From Cloeon dipterum (taxonomy: Eukaryota > Arthropoda > Insecta > Ephemeroptera > Baetidae): a DNA stretch of 64,000 bases. The stretch is from positions 29,257,883 to 29,321,882 of the forward strand of contig NC_088789.1 of assembly GCF_949628265.1 (NCBI RefSeq), in the 5' to 3' direction. Below are positions 31,867 through 43,601 of this stretch, one piece after another (the stretch's first letter is position 1; each line of letters begins with the position of its first letter). A program made the translations under genes and the position numbers. The notes below the pieces were generated by a model. The model worked only from the letters and a program-made list of their open reading frames with translations. It had not been told where the DNA came from and made no database searches.

Positions 31867-34800
31867 TCACACAAAAGGCTGCAGTTTGCAAAGTGGTAAT
31901 GCGGGATAGGTGACATCAGGGCTTGCATAAAAAAATGAATCTTCCAACGTGTTTGAGAGGTTCAGAGTCACTAATGGATATTCTGGGTTTTTTTCTATGT
32001 CTGGCTGCCATTTCCACATTGAAAAATTTAGCGGCACTCTGGACGTGCACCATCGGAAGCCGGTGATTGTTCCTTTCCTCGATGCTGATGTCCATATTTT
32101 CGCAGGTCGGGCTATTCCACCTTAAAAACAATTTTTTAGACATTTTATCGGTTTAGTTATTTTAAACCTACCCAGGGGTGAATTGACAATGCACTGCAGT
32201 TCCTCAACTGTCTCGATCGATAGAATTTGAAGCCCATACGTGCAACACCACTTTGCGCAAGCTCCGAACGACATCTTTTTTATATTTTAATTAGTCAAAA
32301 TTCTGGTTTTGGTCTATTTTCATTTCGTACAGGATCATTTCCCAAGAGATAACGCTTGTTACAAATAGTCAGAATAGTTCCTGCCGGTAAAGCTATTAAA
32401 TAAAAAAGAAGATGGTTAATATTTTACCGAAGAAAAAAACGTTAAATAAATTTACAGCTTTCATATAAAAACCTCTGGCTCCTGTTCGACTGAGAAATTT
32501 TAATTTTTCATAAATTTCTATAATTTTTACTGATGTAGTTAAAGTTACGTCAACTTTGCATTCATATTCAATGCATTCTCCCAGTACTGGTTGCAGAGGC
32601 GATTTTTCCTAGTTATGGAATTGTCATAAGAGTGTGGGTTTAGAAAATGATTTTAATTTACAACTCCGGTGCTGTTCATTTCCATCGAGTTGATCACGTT
32701 CGCCACAAGGTTTGGCGCTTTTTCCTGTCCACACTGGAAAACGTTGGCTATCTTGTCACACTCGTTCATTCCCTCTGTAAAAAATCATTTACACAATTTT
32801 TCGTCGGTGTACGCTCAGTCAAAAGCAGTAAGAAAATTATCTAGTTCAAATATTTTAGTTTTGAAAGTTTTTTTGAGTCGTTTTGATAATTTGGATCAAA
32901 CTTGCTGGAGTTGGAGCACTCGTCGACAGCTCCCAAATTTTCCATCAGTTTTCCGTCGTCATTTGGTGATAAGATTTCGGCCAGTTTAATCAGTTGCTCA
33001 TCCACAATGCGACCATCAACTACCTTGAACGTGGATTTTATTTCAATTTTCAAATAATTATTAAAAAACATTCAACTCTTATAACAACTAACAAATTTTA
33101 GTTATATATTACTAATGTTTATATTTACAATTCCTCCAGTCTCGCCCAAACATTTCAAGAAACACTGCATGCAAATATTTCAAGAGAATAAAGATTTCGG
33201 ACTTTTAATTGAGTCAAACCTTGATCTTTGCACTGAAAGACGAGCTGTTGAAAATATTGTCCTGCTCACCTGTATTGAATTGAATTATTTATCTTCTTAA
33301 AACCAAGCTAATTTATAATTTAAACCGATTGAAACGTTATAATTGGTTGCACACTCGTCCTTCATGGCCTCTCCTTTACTCGTAGAATTACTCGTGTCCC
33401 TGGTCTGCTCAAATTTCAATTAACAAAATCAGCTTTAAATTATACACTTGCTTCACAAATAAACCGCAGAGCTAGTCTGCAATCTGCAGTCATCAGCGTC
33501 GTGTTTGTGCTGCTGACAGTCGCTGCGATGCAGTGGCTACCGTTGCGAGGCTCGTTTCTGGCCCACATCGCATTCCTGACCAGTTTGTTTTCAGCGCACC
33601 AGCCGAACGCTCCAGGGCAACCGTTTTCCGTGCCCGACGTCCAAAAGTTCGCATTGAGAGTCGCACTATCTTCCCCTTTTACGATCAATGCGTCAAAAAA
33701 TATTTGCAAGCAGCTATTAAATGATAAAACTCTCCGTGTTTAACAAGATAAAAGTTCAATATTTAAATATTTGTCTTTTTTTTTGTAAAAATACATGGTG
33801 AACAGACTACTTGCACCATAACATTGCAACGCGGTGCATGCAAAGCATATTAAGCGCTCAAAAATGCGAGCCAACGGCTGAATTGGTTAAAAAAGGGTAG
33901 ATTTTAATTAAATTGGAAATTTACCTGCAATTTGGGACAAGACAGAGTATTTGTAAGCGACATCCAGGCTCAAAAGCTTCATTCCTATGGAGCAACAGGT
34001 TCTTCTCGCGTCCTCCCACTACAAAAGGAATCAAATGTTATTGCTTCTTTATTTCTAATTAAAAAATAACTGTTTTGAATTCACGACTAAACATGAAAAT
34101 ACGGAAATTCATGCTTTTCCAGAGTCCATACTGCGTAGGTTCTGAATTTAAAATGTTTTTACTTTCACAACTTAAAAAAACCCAATTCGCACTTGAAAGA
34201 AATTTGGTGACCTTGTCTACTCCAACAGAAAACAAAGTATCCTTTTGCGAAAAATGATTAAAAAGGTTCATTGATTAAAATCTTTTACATTTTTGCTGCA
34301 TTTATCCTGAGGGCAGGCGGGAGCGAAACAACGTGGAGCCGGTGTCGTCATTCCCTAAATTTACCAATTTAGTCTGTCCAAAAGTAAAAAATCTTACCTT
34401 GCACGAAAACATGTAGAGGTTTGAACAGTTTTTCATCGTCATCTCGGTCAGGTTTTTATTTCGCGGAATAGACATGTGGACGCAAGAATCGTCATCATCT
34501 TTTCCTGTGTAATTAGCGGCCCACATTGAGGTGAGATTGGCGAACGAGCCGTGAGTCTCATAGGGACACCAGTTGAACGAGTAGTTGTTAAAAATCTGAC
34601 GTGCGGCCGTCCAGTAGTTGTAGTTGTACTGCCACACTTCCACTGTGACGTCAAACGTTTGATGCAGCGCGACTGAAACTTAAAAAATCGTACCTTTTAG
34701 CAATTTTTGCAGACAGCTGAATTTAGCGCTGGTTTCGAACGCTATCGGTTTCATCCCAATGGCGCAGCACCTCATTGCGTTTTCTTCCCACGTCACCTAA

Positions 34801-36945
34801 GGTTTACATCTTAAAACTGGGAAATTTCTCAAAATGTACAGTATACTATCGATTTCCCGAAAAGATAGAGCTCTCCGCAGATTTCCCTCCACGAACCGTA
34901 TTTTCTCGCATCTTTATTTTCCGTGCTCAGTTTGTTTCATTGCATACATAATTCTTAAAATTACCTATTAACTCTTCGGAAGAGTCAAAGAGGGACTTAT
35001 TTTTTAGACATGATAGTTCCGAACATTTGTAGAGCCTTTTGAGCTATAACAGCGACAAGAAAAAATCCCATTTGCTTTTCATATATGTTAAATAAAATTA
35101 CAGGACGTCGAGTTGTAGTTGATGGAATTTTGGTGACTTCATTTCTTATTGAGCTGGTACTCGAAGTCCAAGTTTTATAGAATGAAGTTGTAATTTTTGT
35201 TGAACCAGTGGTAACGGTGTCTGAGCTGCCAGACTTCGTCACGACGATTTTTGTCGAGACCAAAACCGTCTTAGTTGTTGTGCTCGCCTTCATTGTCGTT
35301 TTAGTCGTTCCGGGGGATTTAGTGTCGTCAGGTTTTACGGTGCTTTCTTTGGTCTACCAGAAGAGACAAAAATTAATATTTATTTTGCATTATCTTTACA
35401 AAAATTACAGGACGAGGAGTTGTTGAACCAGTGGTGACGGATTCTGAGCTGCCAAACTTCGTCACAACCGTTTTTGTCGAGACCAAGTTCATCTTAGTTG
35501 TTGTGCTCGACTTTATTGTCGTTTTAGTCGTTCCGGGGGATTTAGTGTCGTCAGGTTTTATAGTGCTTTCTTGGGGCTATCAGAAGAGACAAAAATTAAT
35601 ATTTATTTTGTATTATCTTTACAAAAATTACAGGACGAGGAGTTGTAGATGGTAAAATTGTGGTTATTTCAACGCTCGTGGAGTCGGTACTCGTAGTCCA
35701 ATTCTCAAAATAAGAGTTCGTCACAAGCTTATCTGTCGAGATGAAGTTGGTCCAAGTTGCCGTGCTCGACCCCGTTATTGCAGCTCCAGTCGTTCCGGTG
35801 GATTCCGTATCATCAGGTTTTATTGCAGTGCTTTCTTGTTCTTTTGAAAAATCCAGTATAGTAAAATTTGATTTTTTTGCTCTTTTTATCCCTGTCCGAG
35901 GACTGGGAAGGGCCCGCACTGCACTAGCACGAATGCTGAAACCCTGGTCCCAATAACACCGCGAACGGATATTATAAGCGCACCAGGCTGCACAGGGACC
36001 CAGCCCACTCAAGGGCCACTTGCCTCAAAAAAATATTTTCTGATTTTGTTTTTATTTAATAATTTAAAAAATCTGACATTAAAAACTCCCCGAAATGATT
36101 GATGGGTCATTTTGCACAAATTGATCATTAATGAAATGAATAGTAATAGCCTTTAAAATTTGTTTAAAAACCTTTGGTTTGCTAAAATTTATTTCAGATT
36201 TCCAGAGAGATTAAAATAAATCATTGATCCATTAATTTAAAAAAAAACCCGTCCATTTTCATTTAAGAATCATCTAGAGACGCGTTGAGCTACTCAACTA
36301 GATACATTTATAAATATTGCGTATTATCATACAATTGTTTTTATTATTTAAAACAAGTTATATTGCTTGTATGCGTGGTTCCTTCTGTAAATTTCCACTG
36401 AAAGTAAAAAAAACAATGTTTACTCACGAATGATCTTTGTTTCCTTCTGTTGTTCAGTTTCTGCAGGTTTTGGATCATCAGAACTCTTTTCAATAATTTT
36501 ATCTGAGCCTTTAGTTGAAAACCTCGATGAGGAAATCAAAGTTGGTTTGGTTGATTGCGTGATAATTGTGCGATTTGCTTTTTTCGGAGGCAATTTCGAG
36601 CACGACTTTCGTCCACAGCATTTTATGATGAACTTGCGATTACCTAGATTAAAAATTAATGCTATCAAACCTGCAGTAGTAGCTTTTTGAGGATGCACAA
36701 ACCTCGAGACTTCGCCATTTCAACCTGACAAAAGTTTAAATAAAGGAAAAATTGTATTAAAATTACTATAAAATTCGATTTTATATCATAAAACATAGGG
36801 CAAAAAGTAATAAATCCTTTTAACATGAAAATGATAAAGAATAAGATAAATGATATATTTAATTATTAAAAAAATAATTACCAACCTGTGCAATGCAGAT
36901 GGTTAGGAATATGAGCGCGATGGGAACAAGTGATCTCGTGTCCAT
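31867..36945 (-). CDS. Secreted multi-CTLD lectin with OBP-like domain (L1)
   Basis: Exons by homology and phase: 36886-36945, 36703-36724, 36428-36643, 35632-35840, 35409-35576, 35102-35353, 34965-35043, 34847-34911, 34694-34796, 34398-34642, 34289-34354, 34212-34241, 34071-34130, 33925-34018, 33446-33675, 33336-33404, 33220-33261, 33129-33164, 32902-33023, 32662-32774, 32531-32608, 32473-32489, 32331-32392, 32172-32274, 31867-32120. Signal peptide RSLVPIALIFLTICIAQ; a KCCGRKSC segment; Thr-rich exons sharing KPDDT-type repeats; CTLD1 (ending NLYMFSCK); CTLD2 (FWTSGTENG to LALRFICEAS); an OBP-like domain with CFLKC and CDKIANVFQC; a last CTLD containing MWKWQPD. Compared with L2-L4 it lacks CTLD3. 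Two joins (after 32902 and around 32473-32489) are out of phase in this model, so the gene may be decaying or has exons I misplaced there. Probably a secreted recognition protein. Confidence 0.7.
35102..35840 (-). repeat. Duplicated Thr-rich exons of L1
   Basis: Three successive exons (35632-35840, 35409-35576, 35102-35353) each begin with the same kind of sequence, roughly ESTxKPDDT followed by Thr/Lys-rich repeats, and all have phase 0 at the 3' end. They arose by exon duplication and lengthen the mucin-like, probably O-glycosylated, spacer. Confidence 0.75.
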
Positions 36946-37914
36946 TGCGGGCGCTCATTTCAAACTAGAGTGTGGCAATCAGAGCGGCAAATCGGCCGAA
37001 CAGGACGCAGACGAGCATGTCACAAGCTGTGGCTCCGCACCTGTCTAAAGTTCTATGGGAAAATTTATAGTGCTTGTGACATCCTGTCGACAACTGATGC
37101 TCTCGCACATGAAACTGCCTGCTCTTCTTCGTAACAACGTAACAAGCCGCAAAATATATTCGTGCAAAAATTAAATAATATAGTAGAAGGGTTTTACTTT
37201 GAAATATAAAAATTCAGACCAAAAGAAATTACTCAGATTTTCTTTACTTAAAAACAGAACGAATTGAATAAAACGTCACGGGGTCCATTTAAAATAAATT
37301 TCATAGATTTTGCCTTCAAAGAGACGCGTGTTGCGGACTGGCAACTGTTGCTTCCCTTTATCAGCGTCATGCGAGCTCTGCCTGTCGAAGAGCGCGCGTA
37401 AAATCAAATTTATATTAGGTTGAAATTGTGAAAGTTGTCACAGATGTCTCATTTTCTGCATGGACTTTAAGTTAATAACACCAATTAATAAAATTCAACA
37501 CAAAATTATAAAATAAGAATCATAATTTTTCGATGAAAATAGATTCAAAAGAATTATTAGAAAAAATTTTTATTTGAAATTCACGGAATGCAAAGAAGCA
37601 CTTAACTCAAAACTTTGCTTCAGTAAAATAACAAGTTGAACTAAATTGGCAAAATGAGATTGTAATTTTGTACGAATCAAATAGCGATATTTTTGATGCA
37701 ATTCGAATATGAAGATTAAAAACATGGCAAATGATCAACAATCAAATTGATGATTTACAGAGAGATGATGTTTCAAATTAGTGATATCAGAGAAACTTTT
37801 CGAGCAGTGAGCGCAAAACTTCAAGTTGGCTTTGTTGTGGATTCTATATAAATGATCTTTCAAGATTTTTTCACTTTTGTAGAACCTATTGCAGGGTTCA
37901 CACTTGAAACCAAT
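36946..37914. other. Interval between L1 and zinc-finger gene 4
   Basis: Contains the L1 upstream region (TATA candidate at 37064-37069). At about 37730-37914 it contains the former 3' coding end of zinc-finger gene 4, now beyond a nonsense codon: the remaining frame would still encode two fingers (one beginning FKCEPCNRFYKS) before a TGA. Confidence 0.6.
37064..37069 (-). promoter_or_regulatory. Candidate TATA box of L1
   Basis: TATAAA on the minus strand, about 120 bases upstream of the L1 start codon. The spacing allows a short 5' leader. No further motif supports it. Confidence 0.35.
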
Positions 37915-39202
37915 CTATTTGTGCTGAATCCCAAGCGTAATGTGTTTTCTTTTCGTGTGGTAATTCAACAATGATCTATTTATGAATGTTTTTTGGCACT
38001 TGTCACACTTGAACAGAGTTTTCTTGCATGACTTCAAATGTGACTGAAAGAGTCCTGAACATTGGAATTTATTCTTGCAGCGAAGGCAATTTTTCACGTC
38101 TAAGTGGCGTCTTTGGAAATTCCCCATGGATACACTCAATTTGCACAAGGAACAAACTTTGAAAGTGTGCGATTGCCTTTTATGAGATCTCAGTGAACAC
38201 TCAGAGGAGAAAGAATTTCCGCAAATGTTGCACTCACTTGAGGTTGGTATGTGTTTTCTAATAATGTGCTTTTTCAAATCAGATTTCAACCTTGCTCTAA
38301 AGTCACAGTCATTGCATTGAAATCTCTTAGCCTCGTGTTCACTTTTGTGAGCAGAGTCAAAGTGTGTTTTCATTTCAATTTCAGTTTTGAAGAATGAAAT
38401 GCAACCGTTATAAGAGCATTTTACAGGAAACTCTTTGTGAACTAAACGAACATGTTGGTTGTAGCTTTTTGATCCCTCGAATTCCTTTCCACAAAAGCCG
38501 CACTTGACTTTGTCACGTTGTCTTGAGCTTTCGTGGACATTCTTTGAGTGCTCTTCTTTTTCTTCAAGAGTGTGGAAATATGTAGCACATGTGTGATATC
38601 CACATCTGATCGCTTCTTTGTGAATTTTCTTACTGTGTCGAGTTAAATTGCGGAAATATTTAAACCTTTTCCTGCAGTAGATGCATACATTGGGCCGTGA
38701 CCATATTTTAGTTTCAATTGGACTGACATTTTCTTCTCTCTCACTGTTTGACAATTCAATTTTCTCCAACTGCACCCAACACGGCTCCAATTTTCCCTCT
38801 AAAAATAGATAAATATTTAATAAAATTAAAAAATTCCATCTTTTATTTTTTCACCGAAATAGTTCTCCCGCAGCTCCTTTGCCGCATCGTCCAAATGATC
38901 TGAATTCCTGGCGGGCCACCACACCAAAGTATCGTCCGCCATTCGGTCGAATTTCCAAAGAAACCTTAGGGGAAAATTCCATAAATAAGTTGAAGAATTC
39001 CTTTTTTCTTTTGAACTCACTCGGCGTCCCAGGTGCAAAAGTAGCAAATCAGGTCGTGATCCTCGATTTCCTCAACAAACTCGTGTCCGCAGACATTGAG
39101 AAACCAAGTCTGCAGTTTCGCCTTGTCCACGTGGACAGCGAGGACAGCGCCGTCCGCCGTTGGTCGCTCGCAAACCACGCACAATGCCTTTTGAAACGTC
39201 AT
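37915..39202 (-). CDS. ZAD/C2H2 zinc-finger protein, truncated by a nonsense codon (gene 4), 391 aa
   Basis: Exons 39021-39202, 38855-38964 and 37915-38798, in phase. The ZAD-type N-terminus starts MTFQKALCVVCERP; the fingers run to KRKHITLGIQHK, followed by TAG. In gene 3 the equivalent codon is CAG (HKQFGFKCEPC), so a C-to-T change has removed the last two fingers, whose sequence still lies just downstream (about 37730-37914). The remaining nine or so fingers and the ZAD are intact, so a shorter protein may be made. Gene 4 and gene 3 form a direct duplicate pair about 8.8 kb apart, inverted relative to the pair at the left end of the window. Confidence 0.8.
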
Positions 39203-40089
39203 TTCTATCTGACCACCTGAACCTGAATGGAAGATGGAAGGTTGCAGGTGAAACAGGTCGATCGAAGCGCCACTCAAAGGGCAGAGGTGAAAACTCTATT
39301 TTGCGTGGTTTATTTCAAACCATTGTCCGTTGCAGAAAATATTTATGTTTGTTTTTTGTCCTTCTTTATTTAAATAATTAATTAAATTTGTATCTTTTTT
39401 TATCTTCCGGCAAAATTTGATTAATAGCAAGACGAAAATTCATTCTTGGGAACAATCACAGACGATTATTTTGTAAAATTATAAAGCTCAATTTGCTGCA
39501 TTTTGTAAAAGTTTAGTGTTCATAATAATAATTGTTGCTGACTCTAGTTCATCAATAGAATTATGTGTATGGCAGGAACAGGGTGTGCCGCTGATCACAT
39601 CGAATGTGCAGGTTGCATAACATTCCAGTGAATGAAGACTATGTAAAATACGTGGAATTTTATCATGATATACAATTAAATGTTGATTTAAATTACAATG
39701 TTTAATTATTTTAACTATCGAATTTATTTATAAATTGTGTGAATCAACAATAATTCAATCCAAATTAAAAAATGTATGTCAAACATTATTGAATTAGTAT
39801 TAAAAAAAAAATGAAATCGTATTTATTAACGAGCTAAATTTTTCCAGTGAGCACGTTCGATAATTACATATTATGATTTTATATTTAATAGCCTTATTCT
39901 GGAAGGTGTAATTACTTTTATCAGCTTTTTTCCCGCCTCTAACAATCGAATGCGGTGTAGTCTTGCGCCACCTGAAGGTTCAAGAGGAAATATTGCACCC
40001 ATAACCACATGTGTTTGCCTTTTTCTCACTATCCACGACGGGACTGCACCAGAAAGTCTAATTAGATTTTACAAAGATTTGTTTTCGAT
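39203..40089. other. Interval between zinc-finger gene 4 and the LRR-like gene
   Basis: The first 250 bases are the upstream flank shared with zinc-finger gene 3. The rest is A/T-rich, with nothing I can name. Confidence 0.5.
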
Positions 40090-42092
40090 ATGGCGGAAGT
40101 TTCGCGTGATTTAGTTTTCGTCTTAACGATTGAAATGGAAATTCCTGTATTGGAACGATTAAATAGGATCGCGAAAAAGTTAGGTTTCGAGGATTTTGCC
40201 GACTTTCAAAACAACCAGAGTGAGTGCATCGCTTCTAATATTTTCAGCAGTAAAATTGTTTGGATGTTTCAGGTGACGAAATTCTGGAGCAGGTGCTGCT
40301 TGAAGTGCTCAAGATCCAGTGCAGCAAATCGGACGGAGACAATGACTTGATGTACGACCTCATGTACCCGGTGTTTAAACTCTTACTGGCAATCAGCACG
40401 ACATTAAAAATTCTGGACGTCACCGGCTTCATGTCCTTTAGTCCTAATAACCTGAAATATGACGTCTTTAAAGATGTATTAATTTTTTAACTCATAAATC
40501 TTCAGCATGGATTAAATTTTTTATTTATTAGTTGGTCACAGACATTGCCAAAGATGCTCCAAAAATCGAGGAACTGGTGCTGCTGAACAACACGGAGGAA
40601 TTGAAGGATGTCGAGTGCAGCATGGACAGAGTGCTGTTGGAGGAATTCCGAAAGTTGACGCGACTGCGCGTGCTGGTGGTGCACGAGCCGCTCTGCTTCA
40701 ACGTGGACGAGTTGCAGCAACTCGGCCAGAGTCTCCCCAGCCTCCGATTTCTGGACGTCAACCTGCTCTTCAACTGGAAACTGCCGACCAGAGAGCAGCT
40801 CCTCAGCCTCTCCCATTTGAGAGTTTTTCTTTACAGTCTGGACGCTGATTTAACGCGAAGCCTGGAATTCGCGTTCTACTGCGTCGACCACCTTCCAAAT
40901 TTGCAAGCCGTCTTCGAGCTGGCCAGTGAATTCAGTTCACACCAGGATTTTGAGTTTTCGGATCAGGCGGCTAACCCTGGAACCTCCAATCTGACTCATT
41001 TGAGTGTTTTTTTGAGCTACACCCTCAGAGATCGCATTTACGTCAAGTTCCCTCGTGTCACTCACCTGAAAGTTAGGAAATACATAAATTTTTCAAATTA
41101 AATTTTAAAAAAAATAACACAAACAGAGTTATTGGCTAAAAGAACCGCTAAAATCCTCGAATTGAAAATTTCCACTAATCAAAATACCCAGAAATTAATT
41201 ATTCTTAGATTTCTTGCAAAGACTTTTCCGATTAGTTAAAAATTTATTTATTAAAATGTTTCAGATTGAATGCATTGGAGATTTTCTGGAGCAAAATTTG
41301 CAACCGCTGTTGATGTTCACAAAGGTTAAAAGCCTGCAGTTGAACATTGGATACAGCAAAGCAATGCTGGACCTTTCCCTTCTGTTCTTCAAATTTTACG
41401 GAATGAAACTCGTTGAACTCTCCGTGGAATGCCGACTGACGAACCAATTTTATAGCCTAGAGCAAATATCTAAGGACTGTCCCAAACTGGAGAAGCTGAA
41501 ATTGTGGTGCAAGGAGATGAACAAGGGCAGTTCACAAAAAAAGGATAACCTTTTCCCAAATCTCAGGGAGCTAGAACTCCACCTGACTGAGTAAAATTTA
41601 ATATTGAATTAATTCAATTTTAATGCATTTGATCCGGTTTTTAGGATATCACAAAATGGCTACGAAGGAATTCTGTCTAAAGTTTTACATTCACCAAATT
41701 TGGAAAAAGTGAAACTAACCGGCAGCACGAAAGACTCAGACGACTTGTTTGCAGCCATTTCCAAAGTAGATTCCGGTCTTATTCTGGGCCAGCTGAAAAC
41801 GCTCATCATCGACATGGAATGCTTCAAAATGGCTAGCCTCAATACGACCTGTTTCAAATACTACATGGAGTTCATCAAAACGGCGAAGGATTTCTTGAAG
41901 AAGTTAAACAGTGTCAAATTTTCTCTCAACTGCTTCGAGGACTACGTAACAGTGGCGAGGAGTCTGGCTCGAGGGCGGAGAGTCAACGAAGGCACGTTCT
42001 TTGCCAACTTCGAGGTTTCAAATGAGATGCTGTTTGCCGATTGGTTCGTTGACGAAGAGCTGATTTGCATTCTTGAGGAGTGTGAGAATTGA
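40090..42092 (+). CDS. Leucine-rich-repeat-like protein, 548 aa
   Basis: Five exons, 40090-40219, 40273-40475, 40532-41071, 41265-41590 and 41645-42092, join in phase. From about residue 80 the protein has irregular leucine-rich segments such as IEELVLLNNTEEL, LTRLRVLVVHE, LPSLRFLDVN, LSHLRVFLYS and FPNLRELELHL. These resemble the LRR part of insect F-box/LRR or RNI-like proteins, but I see no clear F-box at the N-terminus (MAEVSRDLVFVLTIEMEIPV). There is no signal peptide or membrane segment, so it is probably cytoplasmic or nuclear. Exon 3 is distinctly GC-richer than its surroundings. The role is unknown; a substrate-recognition scaffold is one possibility. Confidence 0.75.
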
Positions 42093-42453
42093 ATGTGTTT
42101 GAATCGAGATAATTAATTGCTCCAATTCTACAGAGCAATTTTTGAATTTAATAGAAAAATATTAAAGGCGAAATATTAAATGATTTTGGACGGGCTTGTA
42201 TCGTTCATAAAATGTAAAATAGAATTGAACTGCTGCAGAAATCTTAAAGGGCTTGTATATAAAACTTATAAAAGATTAATTGCAATGTGCTGCAATAACA
42301 ATAGGTTGGTGATTTTTAAAGTCCCGCTACATTTTCTCTTGTAAGTGTCTTATCACAAATAAAGAGCAACAATTCGGATTTTTTCCGTTCTTGAAAACAT
42401 TTTGTTTAAATATTATTCGATCTTCCTTATTTGCTCTTTGAAATTTAAACTGG

Positions 42454-42634
42454 TTAAAGACCGTCATCTTTGACGAAGTTTTTGAGCACACCAATCGATT
42501 TTTGAGGGTCGAATAAGGGAAAGTTGATATTTTTGCGACCAAAAAGTTCAGCGCGACGTGCGAACTTTTTTCCCGCCAAAACAATATGAACCTGTATTCG
42601 AGAACTGCGCATGCGCCAGAGCTGGCTGGATCTG
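42454..42634 (-). repeat. Single arm of a fold-back repeat element
   Basis: Similar to both arms of the inverted repeat at 62252-62604; shared marks are GAGCACACCAATCGAT, CCCGCCAAAACAATATGA and GCGCATGCG. Only one arm is present, so it is a partial or solo copy of a dispersed repeat. Confidence 0.6.
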
Positions 42635-43085
42635 ACAAAGAAGTCATTCTTATACAGGTGATCTATCTGCAAGTGCTCAAACAAGCACAACAAACATGAC
42701 AATTTATCCTAAGATATTTTTTCTACTCTGTGAAGTGATCCACACACGTCGTGGCTTTTAATCCGCTTTTAACTCTAATTCCGACTTCAGGAAATTTCTT
42801 AAAAAAAAATCACTTGGAATTGATTGTAATACATCTATTCAGCAAAGATAGTCATCCTACCACGAATTTGGAAAATGTTTTGTCACTATGCTTCACTCGA
42901 AAATTCACCACGTTTTTGTTCCTCTTAATAATGACAGGAATTCACCTTCTGCTGAATTTTCTTGTTGGCTGCGTTGAATTTGGAATCTCAGGCTCAGCTG
43001 GCATCTCAAAAATTCAAAATTTTTTTCTTCATGTGGATTCTTTGCTTGCTGACTACTCGCGGATACTCGACAATACTGCATGGGG

Positions 43086-43146
43086 TTCAGGGTGCAATAT
43101 AGCGTGCATAAGAGGGAATTTTCAATTATCTATATTGCACTCTGAA
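43086..43146. repeat. Small inverted repeat (hairpin)
   Basis: TTCAGGGTGCAATATAG at 43086-43102 pairs with CTATATTGCACTCTGAA at 43130-43146, with one mismatch in 17 and a loop of 27 bases. It may be a remnant of a small transposon end or a transcribed hairpin. No other copy was noticed. Confidence 0.4.
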
Positions 43147-43601
43147 AGCCAGTACTGATTGCGACCTATCGTCAGGGGGCTGTTGTAAAAGGTGGAAATT
43201 TCTAAGGTAAATTTTCAAGACAATATTTTTATCAAAGGAATGCCATCTTTAGACATGAAAAAATTCAAAACACTGACGTTTCTCCAGCGCACAAAAATAT
43301 TTTTTATTTGAACTCTCAACTAAAAATTTGTTCCACTGCTGATATAAATTCCAGGCATTTTATTTATCGATGCCGAAGCACAACTCTGTTTATCTGAAGC
43401 CATAGTCAAAAGAAAATAAAACTCAAACAAAAAATCCTCTATAAATTTGATTTTAAGATAGATAAAATACAAAAACTCTCTAATTTTAGTAAGTAAATTG
43501 CAACTTATCATTCATTACCACCACCCCATTGAAAAATATTTATCAATATGTATTGAAAGCAAAAAAAGAAATGAACAAGTCGTGTATTTTTCTGCCAGTG
43601 C

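Larger units (their letters stand above)
42093..43601. other. Interval between the LRR-like gene and lectin L2
   Basis: Holds one arm of the fold-back repeat (42454-42634) and a small hairpin (43086-43146), listed separately. An open frame at 42751-43158 has hydrophobic stretches but no family I recognise. Confidence 0.5.

Noticed and set aside
31916-32143. Minus-strand 75-codon frame in the last L1 exon
   Set aside because: It is in the wrong frame. The correct phase from the preceding exon gives a CTLD sequence (WTSASRKG, FRWCTS, MWKWQPD) ending at 31867.
42751-43158. 135-codon plus-strand frame with hydrophobic stretches
   Set aside because: No ATG-led family match, and the hairpin at 43086-43146 falls inside it; treated as non-coding.
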